Assembly (NCBI RefSeq): GCF_003626755.1
Contig: NZ_RBCJ01000003.1
Span: 1,121,859-1,185,858, forward strand
Source: Ulvibacterium marinum
GTDB lineage: Bacteria > Bacteroidota > Bacteroidia > Flavobacteriales > Flavobacteriaceae
Direction of reading: 5' to 3'
Length of the DNA stretch: 64,000 nucleotides
Within the stretch, counting starts at the first letter, position 1, and each line of letters opens with the position of its first letter. Positions 41,034-51,674 of the stretch are shown here, in pieces. The position numbers and the translations under genes are program-made. The notes under the pieces are model-generated. The model did no database searches and was not told where the DNA came from. It was given only the letters and a program-made list of their open reading frames with translations.

Positions 41034-42236
41034 CTATTCTTTCTTTAAGCTTTTAATTTTATCGGCTAGGTATTTATTGTCCAAATCAAAACTCAAGGCA
41101 TTTTTATAATATTCCAAAGCTTTTGTATTTAGACCCTTTGTATGCATCAAGTTTCCCATATCACCAAAAGCGCTGGCACTGTTCGGGTAGTATTGGATGT
41201 TCATTTGAAAGTACTCTTGTGCCAGATCATACTTTTGATTGGATAGAGCTACTTGCCCAAATCGCTGCACAACTCTTTCCGGTGGGGCTATATTGGTTTT
41301 CAATTCTTCTGATAGTCTTATGTAGTGGGCTTCCAAATTTTTAGGGCCAAAAATGTTGTCGAGGCTCGCATGGAACTTTTCAAATATGAATCGTAGCGCA
41401 TCATATTCCCCTGCCAAGGCCACGGAGGCGTGGTTATCACTTTCATAGAACCTATACTTCCATTTTAGATTTGATCGGTTACGAGTTTCAAGAATTGTTA
41501 GCATCTCTTTTATGGATTCGAAATGGAGGTTTACCGAGTCTTTTTTGTTCAATGTATTGGCCTGTGCCAAGAAAAAGGTTTTCCCTTTAAGGTCAGATCG
41601 ATTGAAATAGTCCTTTACTCGCTTCAATAAAACTTTGTCATCCCACCATAAGCTTGGCTCAATTGCCACATATGCATTAAAAGTTTCGGGAATGGTTTGT
41701 AGCGCGTTTATCACTGTTAATCCGCCCAATGATTGTCCTATGAAAGTTCTATAATTTGCGGTGCGATAACTGGAATCGACTTTTGGAATCAATTCATCCC
41801 GAATAAATTTGAGAAAGTTTAATCCCTTTTTGTTTTTATAGGAATAAGAATTCGTAGAACTGTCATTATTGTCAAGAATAGTTGGTGCCAAATCCCTAGT
41901 TCGATTTGTATTCGGTATGGCGATTACAATCATTTCAGGAATCACATAGGTTCCATTAAGACCAGCTCCTAAAATTTGAACCAAACCGCTCAAGGAGTGA
42001 AAATGAATATCGCCATCTAAAATATACAGAACAGGATATCGAGCTGGCTGGTGGTAAGTGTCATGGTAATTTGGTGGGAGGTAGACCCAAATATCCCGTG
42101 TTTCTTTAAGTATTGAAGATTTTATGGTAATGAGTTCTCCGAATTGTACCAGATACTCCTTTTCTGGTGTTTGGGCTTTACATAAAATAGAAGCAATAAA
42201 GCAAAATAAGGCGATGAACACTTTCATTTTAAGCAT
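41034..42236 (-). CDS. exported esterase (IroE/Fes-like) with TPR tail
   Basis: 400 residues from the ATG at 42236 (MLKMKVFIALFCF), which begins a good signal peptide; the open frame extends to 42263. The esterase domain has ARYPVLYILDGDIHF, MIVIAIPNTNRTRDLAP and the nucleophile elbow FIGQSLGGLTV, then a His-containing segment YESDNHASVALAGEYDALR. After about residue 320 two TPR-like repeats follow (RFGQVALSNQKYDLAQEYFQ, GDMGNLMHTKGLNTKALEYYKNAL). It is in the esterase D/enterobactin-esterase family; the natural ester is unknown. Confidence 0.83.
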   Translation of the reverse strand: MLKMKVFIALFCFIASILCKAQTPEKEYLVQFGELITIKSSILKETRDIWVYLPPNYHDTYHQPARYPVLYILDGDIHFHSLSGLVQILGAGLNGTYVIPEMIVIAIPNTNRTRDLAPTILDNNDSSTNSYSYKNKKGLNFLKFIRDELIPKVDSSYRTANYRTFIGQSLGGLTVINALQTIPETFNAYVAIEPSLWWDDKVLLKRVKDYFNRSDLKGKTFFLAQANTLNKKDSVNLHFESIKEMLTILETRNRSNLKWKYRFYESDNHASVALAGEYDALRFIFEKFHASLDNIFGPKNLEAHYIRLSEELKTNIAPPERVVQRFGQVALSNQKYDLAQEYFQMNIQYYPNSASAFGDMGNLMHTKGLNTKALEYYKNALSFDLDNKYLADKIKSLKKE

Positions 42237-42326
42237 CTTCTTGTATTCTGGTTTTGAGCGCATTTTTGATTGAAATACTAGGAAATGTATTTGCGAATAA
42301 ATCCTTTGTATGTCTTTTTACTATCC

Positions 42327-44042
42327 TTAATTAGTAGATTTTAAGACCTCAATACGTTGTGTAACCTTTTTATTTTCAGGTTCAATTTTTAATATTTTTT
42401 CCAAATAGTAGCGGGCCTTTGGCCAATTTCCAAGTTTCTGATGGGTATCTGAAAGAGCATCCATTACCTTGGTGTTTTCGGGATATTTCTCTAATGTAAA
42501 TTCTAGCAGGATCAATGTATTGCCCAACTTGCCTTCTTCGCTCAGGAATTTGGAAAGTTCCAGCAGTTCGTTGGCATTCACCAAATACCATTTTGGGTAT
42601 CTATCCATTAATGTCCTTAAAGAAACCATGCCCTCGTTAAAATTGCGAAGGATCATGTTTACGATTTCTTTAGGGTAGGGAGGGGCATCAACACCTTTTA
42701 ATTTATAGGCGACCAATAACGCATTTTGTGGCGACTCACTATCAGGGTCTTCTGCCTGATAGAGTTCCAAGATTTGAATGGCTTCATCAATTCTCTTTTT
42801 ATCCATAAGTTCAAATGCCAAGCGTTCCAGTATGCCTCCCGTAAAGAAAAGTGCATTAGGGTCCTTTAGCCTTGCTTTATTATACAGTGCGATACTCGTT
42901 GTAGCATCTTGTTCAAGCGTTATCTGCATAAAATCGCAAATGGTGGTGGGCGAAATCCGTTGTTCATTAGTACCGTCCACGTTAATCGTATAAATACCCC
43001 TATCTCCTCCCCGCCAAGAGGAAAACAATAATCTATCGTCATTTCTGGACCAATTTAATTGTGCATTACCTCCCGTGGGCACTAGAGAAATTCTTTTTGA
43101 TTCGGTACCATCACTTTTCATTACATAATTCTGAACATAGCCGTAGCGCTTTGGTCCCAGGCCGTCCCTATCGGAGTTAAAAGCGATATATCTTTCATCA
43201 TGGGAATAAGCTGCGGCCGATTCATCGGCAGTGGTATATGTCAATCTTTTTAAACCAGTCCCATCAATCATGATTTCATATATTTCCTGATTACCGTCCC
43301 TATCTGAAGTAAAAACCAATTTGTCGCTTGAGGGGGACCAGGATGGATCTGAATCGTTGGCAGAATGATTAGTGAGATTAATGGAAGATCTTGTCCTTAA
43401 GTCCAAAATATAGATGTCCATTTTTTCATTTTGGGGGGAAAGGAAGGCAATCTTATGGCCATCGGGAGACCATCTCGGATAAAACTCATCTACAGAAGTA
43501 TTGGTGATATTGGTAAGTCCAGATCCTGTGCTGTCCATTGTGTAAATGTCAAAATCACCATCCCTATTGCTGCTAAAGCAAAGTTGTTTGCCATTGGGCG
43601 CCCAATGCGAATCAATATCCACTGATGGATGGTTAGTAAGATTTACAACATCGGTTCCATCACTTTCCATGACGTAAATATCCCAGTTCCACTCCCTGTT
43701 CTTTCCATTTTCTTGGGTGGTGGTCCAATCGGTATAGGTAATATGGTTATTGTCGGGAGACCAATAAGCACTCCATTGAGCCGGAACATTGCTAAGCCGT
43801 AAAGGGGATAAGGTTCGTTTTTTGACCGGTTTGCTCCCAAGTGCTTGATTATCATTCGTCGAATCTTGGGGATATCCCCCTAAAGCGACGAGACTAAGAA
43901 AGGACGCTATCATCCATTTCTTTCTGAGAGAAGTGGAAATTTTGGAATCAATGGGAGAAAATATTTGGATTGAAATCACCCTAATTTTATGGGGTGGTAA
44001 GAACCAAAGCATTTTATCCACAAGTATCATCAACAAATCCAA
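42327..44042 (-). CDS. PD40 beta-propeller protein with TPR C-terminus
   Basis: 571 residues as an open frame. The first 43 residues look unlike a signal peptide, and the ATG at 43913 (MIASFLSLVALGGYPQDS) gives a good one, so that start is at least as likely. Residues about 75-370 are six PD40 blades (WSPDNNHITYTDW, WAPNGKQLCFSSNRDGDFDIYTMD, WSPSSDKLVFTSDRDGNQEIYEI); the last 180 residues are TPR-like (RIDEAIQILELYQAEDPDSE, LGNWPKARYYLEKILKIEPENK). A protein-protein interaction scaffold in the periplasm is likely. Confidence 0.8.
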   Translation of the reverse strand: MDLLMILVDKMLWFLPPHKIRVISIQIFSPIDSKISTSLRKKWMIASFLSLVALGGYPQDSTNDNQALGSKPVKKRTLSPLRLSNVPAQWSAYWSPDNNHITYTDWTTTQENGKNREWNWDIYVMESDGTDVVNLTNHPSVDIDSHWAPNGKQLCFSSNRDGDFDIYTMDSTGSGLTNITNTSVDEFYPRWSPDGHKIAFLSPQNEKMDIYILDLRTRSSINLTNHSANDSDPSWSPSSDKLVFTSDRDGNQEIYEIMIDGTGLKRLTYTTADESAAAYSHDERYIAFNSDRDGLGPKRYGYVQNYVMKSDGTESKRISLVPTGGNAQLNWSRNDDRLLFSSWRGGDRGIYTINVDGTNEQRISPTTICDFMQITLEQDATTSIALYNKARLKDPNALFFTGGILERLAFELMDKKRIDEAIQILELYQAEDPDSESPQNALLVAYKLKGVDAPPYPKEIVNMILRNFNEGMVSLRTLMDRYPKWYLVNANELLELSKFLSEEGKLGNTLILLEFTLEKYPENTKVMDALSDTHQKLGNWPKARYYLEKILKIEPENKKVTQRIEVLKSTN

Positions 44043-44471
44043 ATTGAGAGAGCGGTACTAACAGGGTAAGATTACTTAAGGATTACCCAGTGCCTGTTTA
44101 TTCATCAACAATTTATTTTAAAGTTCCCAATAGCGTATTGCATCTAAATGCCAATATGTACAAATAGAAGTAAATGAACTAAATTACGTAGTGCCCAGAT
44201 CCATGTCTAAACCCAAATTGTTTTAAATGGGTGTCAGCTCATCTTCATAGGTTTTTCGACTTTTCAAATAAATAGTAGTTCATTTAAAGTCGACTATCTT
44301 GATTCTAACGATACTCCTCATTGATTCAATAGTTATGTACCTATTCAATTACTAATGTAGTCGTATAAATAGATTTGTGCACTTAGGGGAATTACTACGG
44401 AAGTAAGGCCGTTTCCATCGTATTGTGGTTTTTTTTCAAATACATTGTTTTGAGCAATTTATTTAAATCAT
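44043..44471. other. 429-nt AT-rich gap between divergent genes
   Basis: Divergent intergenic region between the PD40/TPR gene and the CBM9 gene. No ORF, repeat or convincing promoter box was recognised. Confidence 0.4.
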
Positions 44472-46709
44472 ATGGCCATGGTCTTACGCAAGCTGGTTCT
44501 ATTTGTCTTTCCGTTTTACGTTTTTGGGCAGGAATTGGAAAACAAGACCTATCGGATTGAAAAAATAGAAGAAAACCTTGTTACAATTGACGGCGAACTG
44601 GATGAAGCGATTTGGAGGCAAGCCAGCCCCGTTCTATTAGATTATGAAACCAATCCTGGGAACAATATAAAGGCAGAGGCAAAGACCATATTACGGATGG
44701 CATATGATAATGAAAATTTCTATTTTTCATTTGAAGCAAATGATGATGACCCTGATAAAATAAGGGCGATTATAACGGACAGGGATAGGCTGGATGACAA
44801 CGATTATGTTTCCATTTTCTTGGATCCCTTTAACGATTCTAGAAGGGCATTTTTCTTTTCGATCAACCCTTACGGAGCTCAAGAGGATGGATTTTATGAT
44901 GAGCAGAGTGGAAATTCCGATCTCACTTGGGATGCCATTTGGACCTCCAAGGGCAAACTCACTGAAACGGGATATAGCGTTGAAGGTGCAATTCCTTTTA
45001 AATCATTGAGGTTCCCAAATACGGGAGAAAGTATGTCATGGCGGTTTTTTGGATTCAGGGCCTACCCGCGAAGTTTGGAAAAGGAATTTCGTACAATACC
45101 TATAGACCAAGACAACAATTGTCTTTTGTGTCAGGCCGATTTATTATCGGGATTTACGGAGATCAATTCCGGACAGAATTTGGAATTTACCCCTACTTTG
45201 ACACTGAATAGATTTGATGAAAATCTAGATTTTCCCAGTGGGTCTCTACAGAAAGGGGATGTTGAAACAAATTTGGGACTGAATGCCCGTTGGGGTATTG
45301 CCACCAATGTTATTTTTGATCTGGCCATTAATCCTGATTTTTCACAGGTGGAGGCAGATGATGCCCAATTGGATGTAAATAACCGATTTGCGTTGCAGTT
45401 TCCGGAAAAGAGACCTTTTTTCTTAGAGGGCAACGACTTTTTCAGCACGCTATTGAATGCTTTTTTTTCAAGAACTATTGCAGATCCTTCCATTGGATCA
45501 AAGATTACCGGGAAAATAGGGAAAAACGCATTTGGTTTGATATATGCCAAAGACCGGATCAATAATCTTATACTTCCTGGATTTCAGGAATCCAAGAACA
45601 TATCGGTGGACGAAAATGTTTCGAACTTCATAGGGAGATACAGAAGGGACATAGGTGAAAACTATAACATTGGGTTTTTGTATACCTTAAGAGATACTGA
45701 AAATTATTACAATCACCTAGGCGGATTTGACTTTTTTCTTCGACCCTATAAACCCTTGGTTATCAGAGCACAATATTTACATTCAAAAAGTAGCTATTCC
45801 GATTCGGTGACAGAAGAAAATGGAATTTCCGATTCAGATGTTACTGGTAATTCGTATAACTTAAACCTAAACTATGAAACCCGAAATTGGGAGGGTGCCT
45901 TAATTTTTGAAAACCGCACCAGTGGTTTTAGGGCGGATGCCGGTTTTGTTCCCCAAGTGGACTATAGAAGGTACAGACTGTATGTTGAAAGGAAGTTCTG
46001 GCCAAAAGAAGTGACTTGGTACCAAAACATAGGGTGGAACGCCGGAGGTTTTCGAAGAGAATCCACTTTAGGAGTCTTGGATTTTGAAGGTATATGGACA
46101 AGTGCCTATTTTAATGGACCTCTTCAATTGAATTTATGGGTAAATCCTGATTTGGTTTGGCAAAGATTTAATTCGACAACATTCAAATTACCAAGATTTT
46201 GGACAGGTTTTGACATACAGCCTACAGGTAATTTGGGTATTAATGGCTGGGTGAACCTAGGCCCGGCGGTAGACTTTGTGAATACTAGAAGGGCCGATAA
46301 CCTGCAATTTCGGATTGAGTCCGATATCCGAATCGGAAATCGTATAGAAATGACCTTAAATCATCAATACCAAAGACTCCACCTTATGGGCAATACAATT
46401 TTTACCGCCAATCTGTCCCAATTGTTGGCAGCCTATAATTTTAGCACCAAACTTGTTTTTAAAACAGTGGCACAATACCGTCATACTTTGCGAAATCCGG
46501 AACTCTATATGGATGAGGTCAATGCCGTTGACCGTTCCTTTTTTGCGCAATTAATACTCTCCTATAGACTGAATCCTAGATCTGTACTATTTTTAGGTTA
46601 CGTGGATAATTTGTCCGGTTTTGAAAATACCTTCTCAAACCAACAATTTGAGCTGGAACGTATGGACCGGACCTTATTCTTTAAGATTGGATATGCATGG
46701 AGGCCCTAG
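44472..46709 (+). CDS. CBM9-like / DUF5916 outer-membrane protein
   Basis: 745 residues. Signal peptide 1-20 (ends VFGQ). Residues about 28-210 are a CBM9-type domain (IDGELDEAIWRQASPV, MAYDNENFYFSFEANDDDP, RRAFFFSINPYGAQEDGFYDEQSGNSDLTWDAIW shortened here). From about 225 a DUF5916 domain begins (FTPTLTLNRF, FDLAINPDFSQVEADDAQLDVNNRFAL, FPEKRPFFLEGNDFF) and ends in a beta-barrel-like C-terminus finishing in an aromatic residue pair (FFKIGYAWRP). It is common in Bacteroidota; likely an outer-membrane protein linked to uptake or metallopeptidase-type loci. Function unproven. Confidence 0.85.
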   Translation: MAMVLRKLVLFVFPFYVFGQELENKTYRIEKIEENLVTIDGELDEAIWRQASPVLLDYETNPGNNIKAEAKTILRMAYDNENFYFSFEANDDDPDKIRAIITDRDRLDDNDYVSIFLDPFNDSRRAFFFSINPYGAQEDGFYDEQSGNSDLTWDAIWTSKGKLTETGYSVEGAIPFKSLRFPNTGESMSWRFFGFRAYPRSLEKEFRTIPIDQDNNCLLCQADLLSGFTEINSGQNLEFTPTLTLNRFDENLDFPSGSLQKGDVETNLGLNARWGIATNVIFDLAINPDFSQVEADDAQLDVNNRFALQFPEKRPFFLEGNDFFSTLLNAFFSRTIADPSIGSKITGKIGKNAFGLIYAKDRINNLILPGFQESKNISVDENVSNFIGRYRRDIGENYNIGFLYTLRDTENYYNHLGGFDFFLRPYKPLVIRAQYLHSKSSYSDSVTEENGISDSDVTGNSYNLNLNYETRNWEGALIFENRTSGFRADAGFVPQVDYRRYRLYVERKFWPKEVTWYQNIGWNAGGFRRESTLGVLDFEGIWTSAYFNGPLQLNLWVNPDLVWQRFNSTTFKLPRFWTGFDIQPTGNLGINGWVNLGPAVDFVNTRRADNLQFRIESDIRIGNRIEMTLNHQYQRLHLMGNTIFTANLSQLLAAYNFSTKLVFKTVAQYRHTLRNPELYMDEVNAVDRSFFAQLILSYRLNPRSVLFLGYVDNLSGFENTFSNQQFELERMDRTLFFKIGYAWRP

Positions 46710-46749
46710 GAAATGGTGTATTTCCAAGTCTTAAATTTTACAAGCAAGA

Positions 46750-48609
46750 CTAATTTGCCTCTTCCATTCTTTTATCAACATCAACCAGATAAATATCCTT
46801 ATTACCCTTATTGGCAGAAAACAATAGGCTTTGGTCATCCGGCATCCATTCAATCCCATGTTCGCGCTCCGGGGAATTAGTGATTCGGGTTACCGTGCCT
46901 CCGTATTTGGCCATGACATAGATATCATAATATTGCTCCTCATTATTGTTGGATACAAAAGCAATCGCTTTTCCGGAATGTGAGAAAATGGGGGAGCTAC
47001 CGCCATCCAAGGTATTTACAACTTTCTTGTAGTTATCGGGTCTATCCAAATCCAATTTGTAGATTCTTTCGGCACCATCAAAATCCCCTGAGAAAAGTAG
47101 TTCTTTACCGTCCCTGGAAACGCTGGATGCATAAAGCGTAGCGTTTTCATCTTGTACCAACGGTCGGTAGGTATTGGATAGCAAATTAAACGTCCAGATA
47201 TCATAATTGCCATAACTTGTATCAGAATCATAGGAAAAAACAAGATTATCGCGGTCGATCCATTGATAATTTTTTATTCCTCCAATGTCGGTTAGTTGTT
47301 TTTTATTGCTGCCATCCTTTTCCATAATCCATATGTCGTTGGTGTCGGATGCTCCACCGGAAATATGGATAAAGGAAATTTGATCGTTTGAACTTGGAAC
47401 CCACATAGGATTAATATCAAGCTGATGATCCTCCGCTGGGGCGATGATGACATCCTTGCTTGTTCGCATATTCCTGATTACTATGTTATTTTGATCATTG
47501 AACAAGAGGTACGCTCCGCTATCATTTATATTGGCATCAGTTTCATAATTGTTGGGACCATTGGGCATAACCAATGTAATTAAGCTATCCTTAAAGGAAA
47601 AGGAGTACAAACGATCTTTTTCATGTCTGCCCACAAACGCCAATCGGTTATCAAGGGGCGACCAGCTCATAGGGTTCCATTCTACTATGATTTCCTTTTT
47701 TAGCAAGAGACTTTTTTCCAATTTCGTTCTTCGGTCGTATACCATTATTTCGTTGGATTTGTCCCAGGAGAAGTAGGCAATCAGGGTTTCATCATGATTT
47801 GTCGCAGGGCCAAATTCCTCTATTTCACGGTTCGTGACCCTTTCTAATCCTTCTTTAGATCCATCGGTAACCCAAATATCCGTCATTTCGTTATTCCATG
47901 TGCTATAAAAGATTACTTCAAATTTCTTGCGTGACCATCTGGGATGCCATTCAAATCCAGATGCGTCGTTGACCAAAGGGATAATTTCCCTGGTTCTCAA
48001 ATTTAGGGCCTGGAGGTGTGGAAATGGAGTCCCTCTGGAATTGAATCCCACGTAATTCCCGTCATGTGAAAAGCCAAAATTGATTTCATCACCTTCCATT
48101 TTAGTGAGTTGTGTAAATTCTGAGGAAGTTATATCCAATGACCATAGGTCTTTCCCTTTTTGTTTAAAATCCATAACAAGCGTACGACCATCCGGGGACC
48201 ATTTAGCATCAGAGGCCTTTTGTTCTTCCTTAGTAATACTTTTAACGGTAGCATCGGACAATCTAAAAACTCGCACGGTCGGGATGCCATCCAAATAGGA
48301 GGTAAAGGAAAGGAATTGGTCATCAGGAGACCATTCTATATCCTCATTGTTGTGGATAGAATCGGTCACTTTTATTTTTTTCTTCTCAAGAAAATCATAG
48401 ATAAAAATATCCTCACGTTTGTGTTCTGTGGAGATATAGGCAAGATACCTACCATTGTTTGAGAATTTTGGACTGTATTGGTCACCCAAATCAGTTGTTA
48501 AACGGAATAGACTTGGGGTCTTCTTACCGGCCGTCTTACTGGAAGAATCAAATTGACAAGAACTGACTGTAAAACATAGAATGAGTGAGAATTGGTATAG
48601 CCCTTTCAT
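46750..48609 (-). CDS. PD40/TolB-like lipoprotein
   Basis: 619 residues. Lipobox VSSC (C18). Two propellers in series of PD40 blades: FSNNGRYLAYISTEHKREDIFIYD, WSPDDQFLSFTSYLDG, WSPDGRTLVMDFKQKG, later WVPSSNDQISFIHI, SVSRDGKELLFSGDFDGAERIYKLD, WMPDDQSLLFSANKGNKDIYLVD. No peptidase domain follows, unlike DPP4-type proteins. It is convergent with the CBM9/DUF5916 gene. Confidence 0.82.
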   Translation of the reverse strand: MKGLYQFSLILCFTVSSCQFDSSSKTAGKKTPSLFRLTTDLGDQYSPKFSNNGRYLAYISTEHKREDIFIYDFLEKKKIKVTDSIHNNEDIEWSPDDQFLSFTSYLDGIPTVRVFRLSDATVKSITKEEQKASDAKWSPDGRTLVMDFKQKGKDLWSLDITSSEFTQLTKMEGDEINFGFSHDGNYVGFNSRGTPFPHLQALNLRTREIIPLVNDASGFEWHPRWSRKKFEVIFYSTWNNEMTDIWVTDGSKEGLERVTNREIEEFGPATNHDETLIAYFSWDKSNEIMVYDRRTKLEKSLLLKKEIIVEWNPMSWSPLDNRLAFVGRHEKDRLYSFSFKDSLITLVMPNGPNNYETDANINDSGAYLLFNDQNNIVIRNMRTSKDVIIAPAEDHQLDINPMWVPSSNDQISFIHISGGASDTNDIWIMEKDGSNKKQLTDIGGIKNYQWIDRDNLVFSYDSDTSYGNYDIWTFNLLSNTYRPLVQDENATLYASSVSRDGKELLFSGDFDGAERIYKLDLDRPDNYKKVVNTLDGGSSPIFSHSGKAIAFVSNNNEEQYYDIYVMAKYGGTVTRITNSPEREHGIEWMPDDQSLLFSANKGNKDIYLVDVDKRMEEAN

Positions 48610-48780
48610 AATTATGGTTTGGGATTAAAATAATACAGGGAAGGAGATTCACGGGCAGAACAGGGGCCATAACTCGTATGAATACATTCATCCGAACACA
48701 ATTGAACAAATGTTCTCGGTTTTTCTTCCAAATAGGCCCATAGTTTAGATTGTGTAATGGGTCCTTAATCTGAGAAAGGG

Positions 48781-49887
48781 CTAAATTTTTATAAAGATCC
48801 GCTTTTTATACAAAATATAGAGGAAGAGCCATACCAGGGCAGTGGCCCCAAAAGCGATAAATACCTCATGCCATTTCTCGGGAAAGATGTCAAAAAGCCC
48901 TCCGAACAGTGTGGAAGAAGTATATGAAAAGTCAATAAAGCGATAGGCCAAATAAACGGTAAGGGAATTAAGCCCGATGACCTTAAAAAAGAAGGCCCAT
49001 TTTTTGAACCCTTTTACATCAATGATGTAGTAGAAAAGGGCCAATATCAAAAAAGAAAGGCCGCTGGTAAGCATAATGAACGAACTGCTCCACAATCTCT
49101 TGTTGATGGGAAAATGCATGTTCCAGATAAGTCCGATGATAACCGCCACTACTCCAATTAGAACTAGGGTAAGCGTTTTTTTGTTTTCTGTGGCATTACT
49201 CCGAAGCATATCCCCCGCCAGGCTTCCAAAAATGGTGATACAGAGTGCCGGGAATTGGGTCAGCAGCCCTAACTCATCATAGTCTCCCTGCTTAAGACGT
49301 CCCGGTAAAAAAGTACGGTCGAACCATCCCACCAAATTACCCTCAAAAGATAGATCTCCAGCCCCATAGCCAGGTACGGGTATAAGGAAAAGGGCGGCAT
49401 AATAAGCGATAAGAATGCCCGTGATCCAATAGACTCTTCGGAGCTTTGAGAAATTGAGGTATAATAGGGTACTGATAAAACAAGCAAATCCGATACGGCC
49501 CAAAACGCTACCAAGGCGTATTTCGGATGGCTCAAAGAAAGGAAACGGACTGTTCTTGTAGAGAATCCCCAACCCGATTAGGATCAACATCCGTATGAAA
49601 ACCTTTTTGTACAAATTAGACTTGGTAAGACCCAGGGCAAGCCCTTTGTTCAAGGAGTAGGAGAGTGAGACCCCTGCAATAAAGAGGAAGAGCGGAAAAA
49701 TGAAGTCGTAAAAAACAAAGCCGTTCCAAGGTACATGATTTAACTGATCGGCCAGGGTATCTACCCAAGGCAGTTCTGTCTTTCCCTTTAAAAGTACCAG
49801 AAAAGTACCTCCACCGGAGATAAATAACATATCAAAACCGCGTAGGGCATCCAAGGAGAGCAGGCGAGAGGTCTTTTTGGTGGTCAT
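48781..49887 (-). CDS. DUF5009 / heparan-alpha-glucosaminide acetyltransferase-like membrane protein
   Basis: 368 residues, about ten membrane segments. The N-terminus SRLLSLDALRGFDMLFISGGG is the DALRGxD signature of the DUF5009/HGSNAT-like acyltransferase group, with WNGFVFYDFIFPLFLFIAGVSLSYS next. Members transfer acetyl groups to sugars across the membrane. The catalytic histidine is probably in the HVPW segment (residue about 51). It could modify surface or breakdown glycans; no partner gene is adjacent. Confidence 0.84.
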   Translation of the reverse strand: MTTKKTSRLLSLDALRGFDMLFISGGGTFLVLLKGKTELPWVDTLADQLNHVPWNGFVFYDFIFPLFLFIAGVSLSYSLNKGLALGLTKSNLYKKVFIRMLILIGLGILYKNSPFPFFEPSEIRLGSVLGRIGFACFISTLLYLNFSKLRRVYWITGILIAYYAALFLIPVPGYGAGDLSFEGNLVGWFDRTFLPGRLKQGDYDELGLLTQFPALCITIFGSLAGDMLRSNATENKKTLTLVLIGVVAVIIGLIWNMHFPINKRLWSSSFIMLTSGLSFLILALFYYIIDVKGFKKWAFFFKVIGLNSLTVYLAYRFIDFSYTSSTLFGGLFDIFPEKWHEVFIAFGATALVWLFLYILYKKRIFIKI

Positions 49888-50058
49888 AGGTACAACTTAT
49901 CCTAGCTATGAAGATAGGATGTTTTTTCTTAGTATTCTGAAAACGGCTTTTTTTCATCATTGTTTTTCCTAACTTTTGTAGTTCCAAGTGACCGTAACAA
50001 ATGGAATTGGTTATACTCCGTTAAATGTAATTTAATAGCTTACTCAAAAAAAGAATTC

Positions 50059-51600
50059 ATGAACCGATTTTTTAGCGTTTTGATGGTTACCTTATTTGTT
50101 TTAGGGTGTTCCAATTCCGAAAATATTCCGTCCACCCAAAAAGCAAAATTTTCAGAAGAACTTTCAGCGCTCAAGGAATATTTTCAGATACCAGGACTTA
50201 GCGTTTTGGTCGGTAAGGGAGATCTCATCATCTACGAAGATTATATGGGACTGGCCGATATCGAACAACAGGTTCCCATGGATTCAATTACGACCCTTCC
50301 CATGGCGTCTCTGACCAAGATGTTTTCGGCCATAGTCCTTGGGCAATTGGTGGATGAGGGAAAATTATCTTTGAATGAGTCTCTACGAATTTATTCTGAA
50401 AACTCAAATATAGGAGACTCCATAAAGGTCAAACACGCCTTGTCCCACACCTCTCAAGGCATCCCAGGACAACGGTTTTATTACAACAACGGTCGTTTTA
50501 TGCTTTTGGGAGATGTCATTGAAAAAGCAAGCGGAAAGGATTTTAAAACAAATATCTATGAAAGGATCATCAACCCCTTACAACTTAAAAACACCTATTT
50601 GTTGCGAGATTCCCTGCAGCTTGTAACGGAAAAAAGAAAGGTAGCCCAACCTTATTTTTTGGGTGGGGAGCTCCAAGACGGGTATATGGTCAAAGAATCA
50701 AATCCAGGATTCATCGACTATGGATATTCTACAGCAGCTGGAATTTCATCTACGGTCCGCGATTTGTTCAAATTGAGCAGGGCATTGGATAAAAACATGC
50801 TGATTACGAATACCTTCAAAGATAAGATGTTCAACCCATTTGGTCCCGACCTGCCTTATGGTCTTGGAGTTTTTACCCAGGAATTCCTAGATGAAAAACT
50901 GGTATGGGGCTATGGTCAGTACGATTGTTATTCGAGCTTGTTTTTAAAAGCGCCAAAACGAGATCTGACCTTTATCATAGCGGCAAACAATAACCTGATG
51001 AGCGACCCGGCCAGGTTAATAGCCGGTGATGTATCCTACTCATTATTCGCACTTAGTTTTTTAAAGAATTTTGTCCTTGATTTGGAGGAAGAACCTCTTT
51101 TTGAGGACCAGGCTACACTGAAATCGTTAGAAGATAGATTGACCAAAAATAGAAGTGAATTTATCAGGAAGAAATTGATGGCCCAATCCTTGGCAGCAAC
51201 TTTCATGAGCAGATATAGCGATATTGAGGGTGATTTAAGTAAGCAAATACTAGATCAGCTTTTTAAACATTTTCCCGATTACCAGGATTATGGAGATTTG
51301 GTTCTGGTACGAAATTTATTTATGCTAAAATTCATGGACGATATACGGGATAGAGAAGAATTCACCGATTTCGATAATCAATTCAGGGAGATAGGAGAAA
51401 TACTTTTGGAAGCAGATGAAAATAATCCCTATGCCAATTTCTATATGGCCAACTTTTTTCAAATAAAAGAAATACCGGAAAAAAGTTTGGAATATTATAA
51501 GAACATTGTGGAGGCAGAAAACTTTTCACCCTGGTGGTATACCCGAGAGGCTCAAAAATGGATTGACGAGAATGTTCCTGAAAACAAAAAAAGGCCCTAA
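50059..51600 (+). CDS. beta-lactamase-fold serine hydrolase lipoprotein
   Basis: 513 residues from the ATG at 50059, chosen because it starts a lipoprotein signal with lipobox VLGC (C17); the open frame extends to 49960. Serine beta-lactamase/class C-like domain (PF00144): SxxK as S84-L-T-K87 in MASLTKMF, YxN as Y141-N143 in FYYNNGRF, and a DYGYSTAAGISST segment. The C-terminal part after about 350 is helical with a TPR-like end (NPYANFYMANFFQIKEIPEKSLEYYKNIV). An esterase or peptidase role is more likely than antibiotic resistance. Confidence 0.84.
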   Translation: MNRFFSVLMVTLFVLGCSNSENIPSTQKAKFSEELSALKEYFQIPGLSVLVGKGDLIIYEDYMGLADIEQQVPMDSITTLPMASLTKMFSAIVLGQLVDEGKLSLNESLRIYSENSNIGDSIKVKHALSHTSQGIPGQRFYYNNGRFMLLGDVIEKASGKDFKTNIYERIINPLQLKNTYLLRDSLQLVTEKRKVAQPYFLGGELQDGYMVKESNPGFIDYGYSTAAGISSTVRDLFKLSRALDKNMLITNTFKDKMFNPFGPDLPYGLGVFTQEFLDEKLVWGYGQYDCYSSLFLKAPKRDLTFIIAANNNLMSDPARLIAGDVSYSLFALSFLKNFVLDLEEEPLFEDQATLKSLEDRLTKNRSEFIRKKLMAQSLAATFMSRYSDIEGDLSKQILDQLFKHFPDYQDYGDLVLVRNLFMLKFMDDIRDREEFTDFDNQFREIGEILLEADENNPYANFYMANFFQIKEIPEKSLEYYKNIVEAENFSPWWYTREAQKWIDENVPENKKRP

Positions 51601-51674
51601 GTTTAGATAATAATATAGATGACCTTGTTTATCTTCAGGAATTAGTTTTTAACACGATTAACAAATCCTTATCC

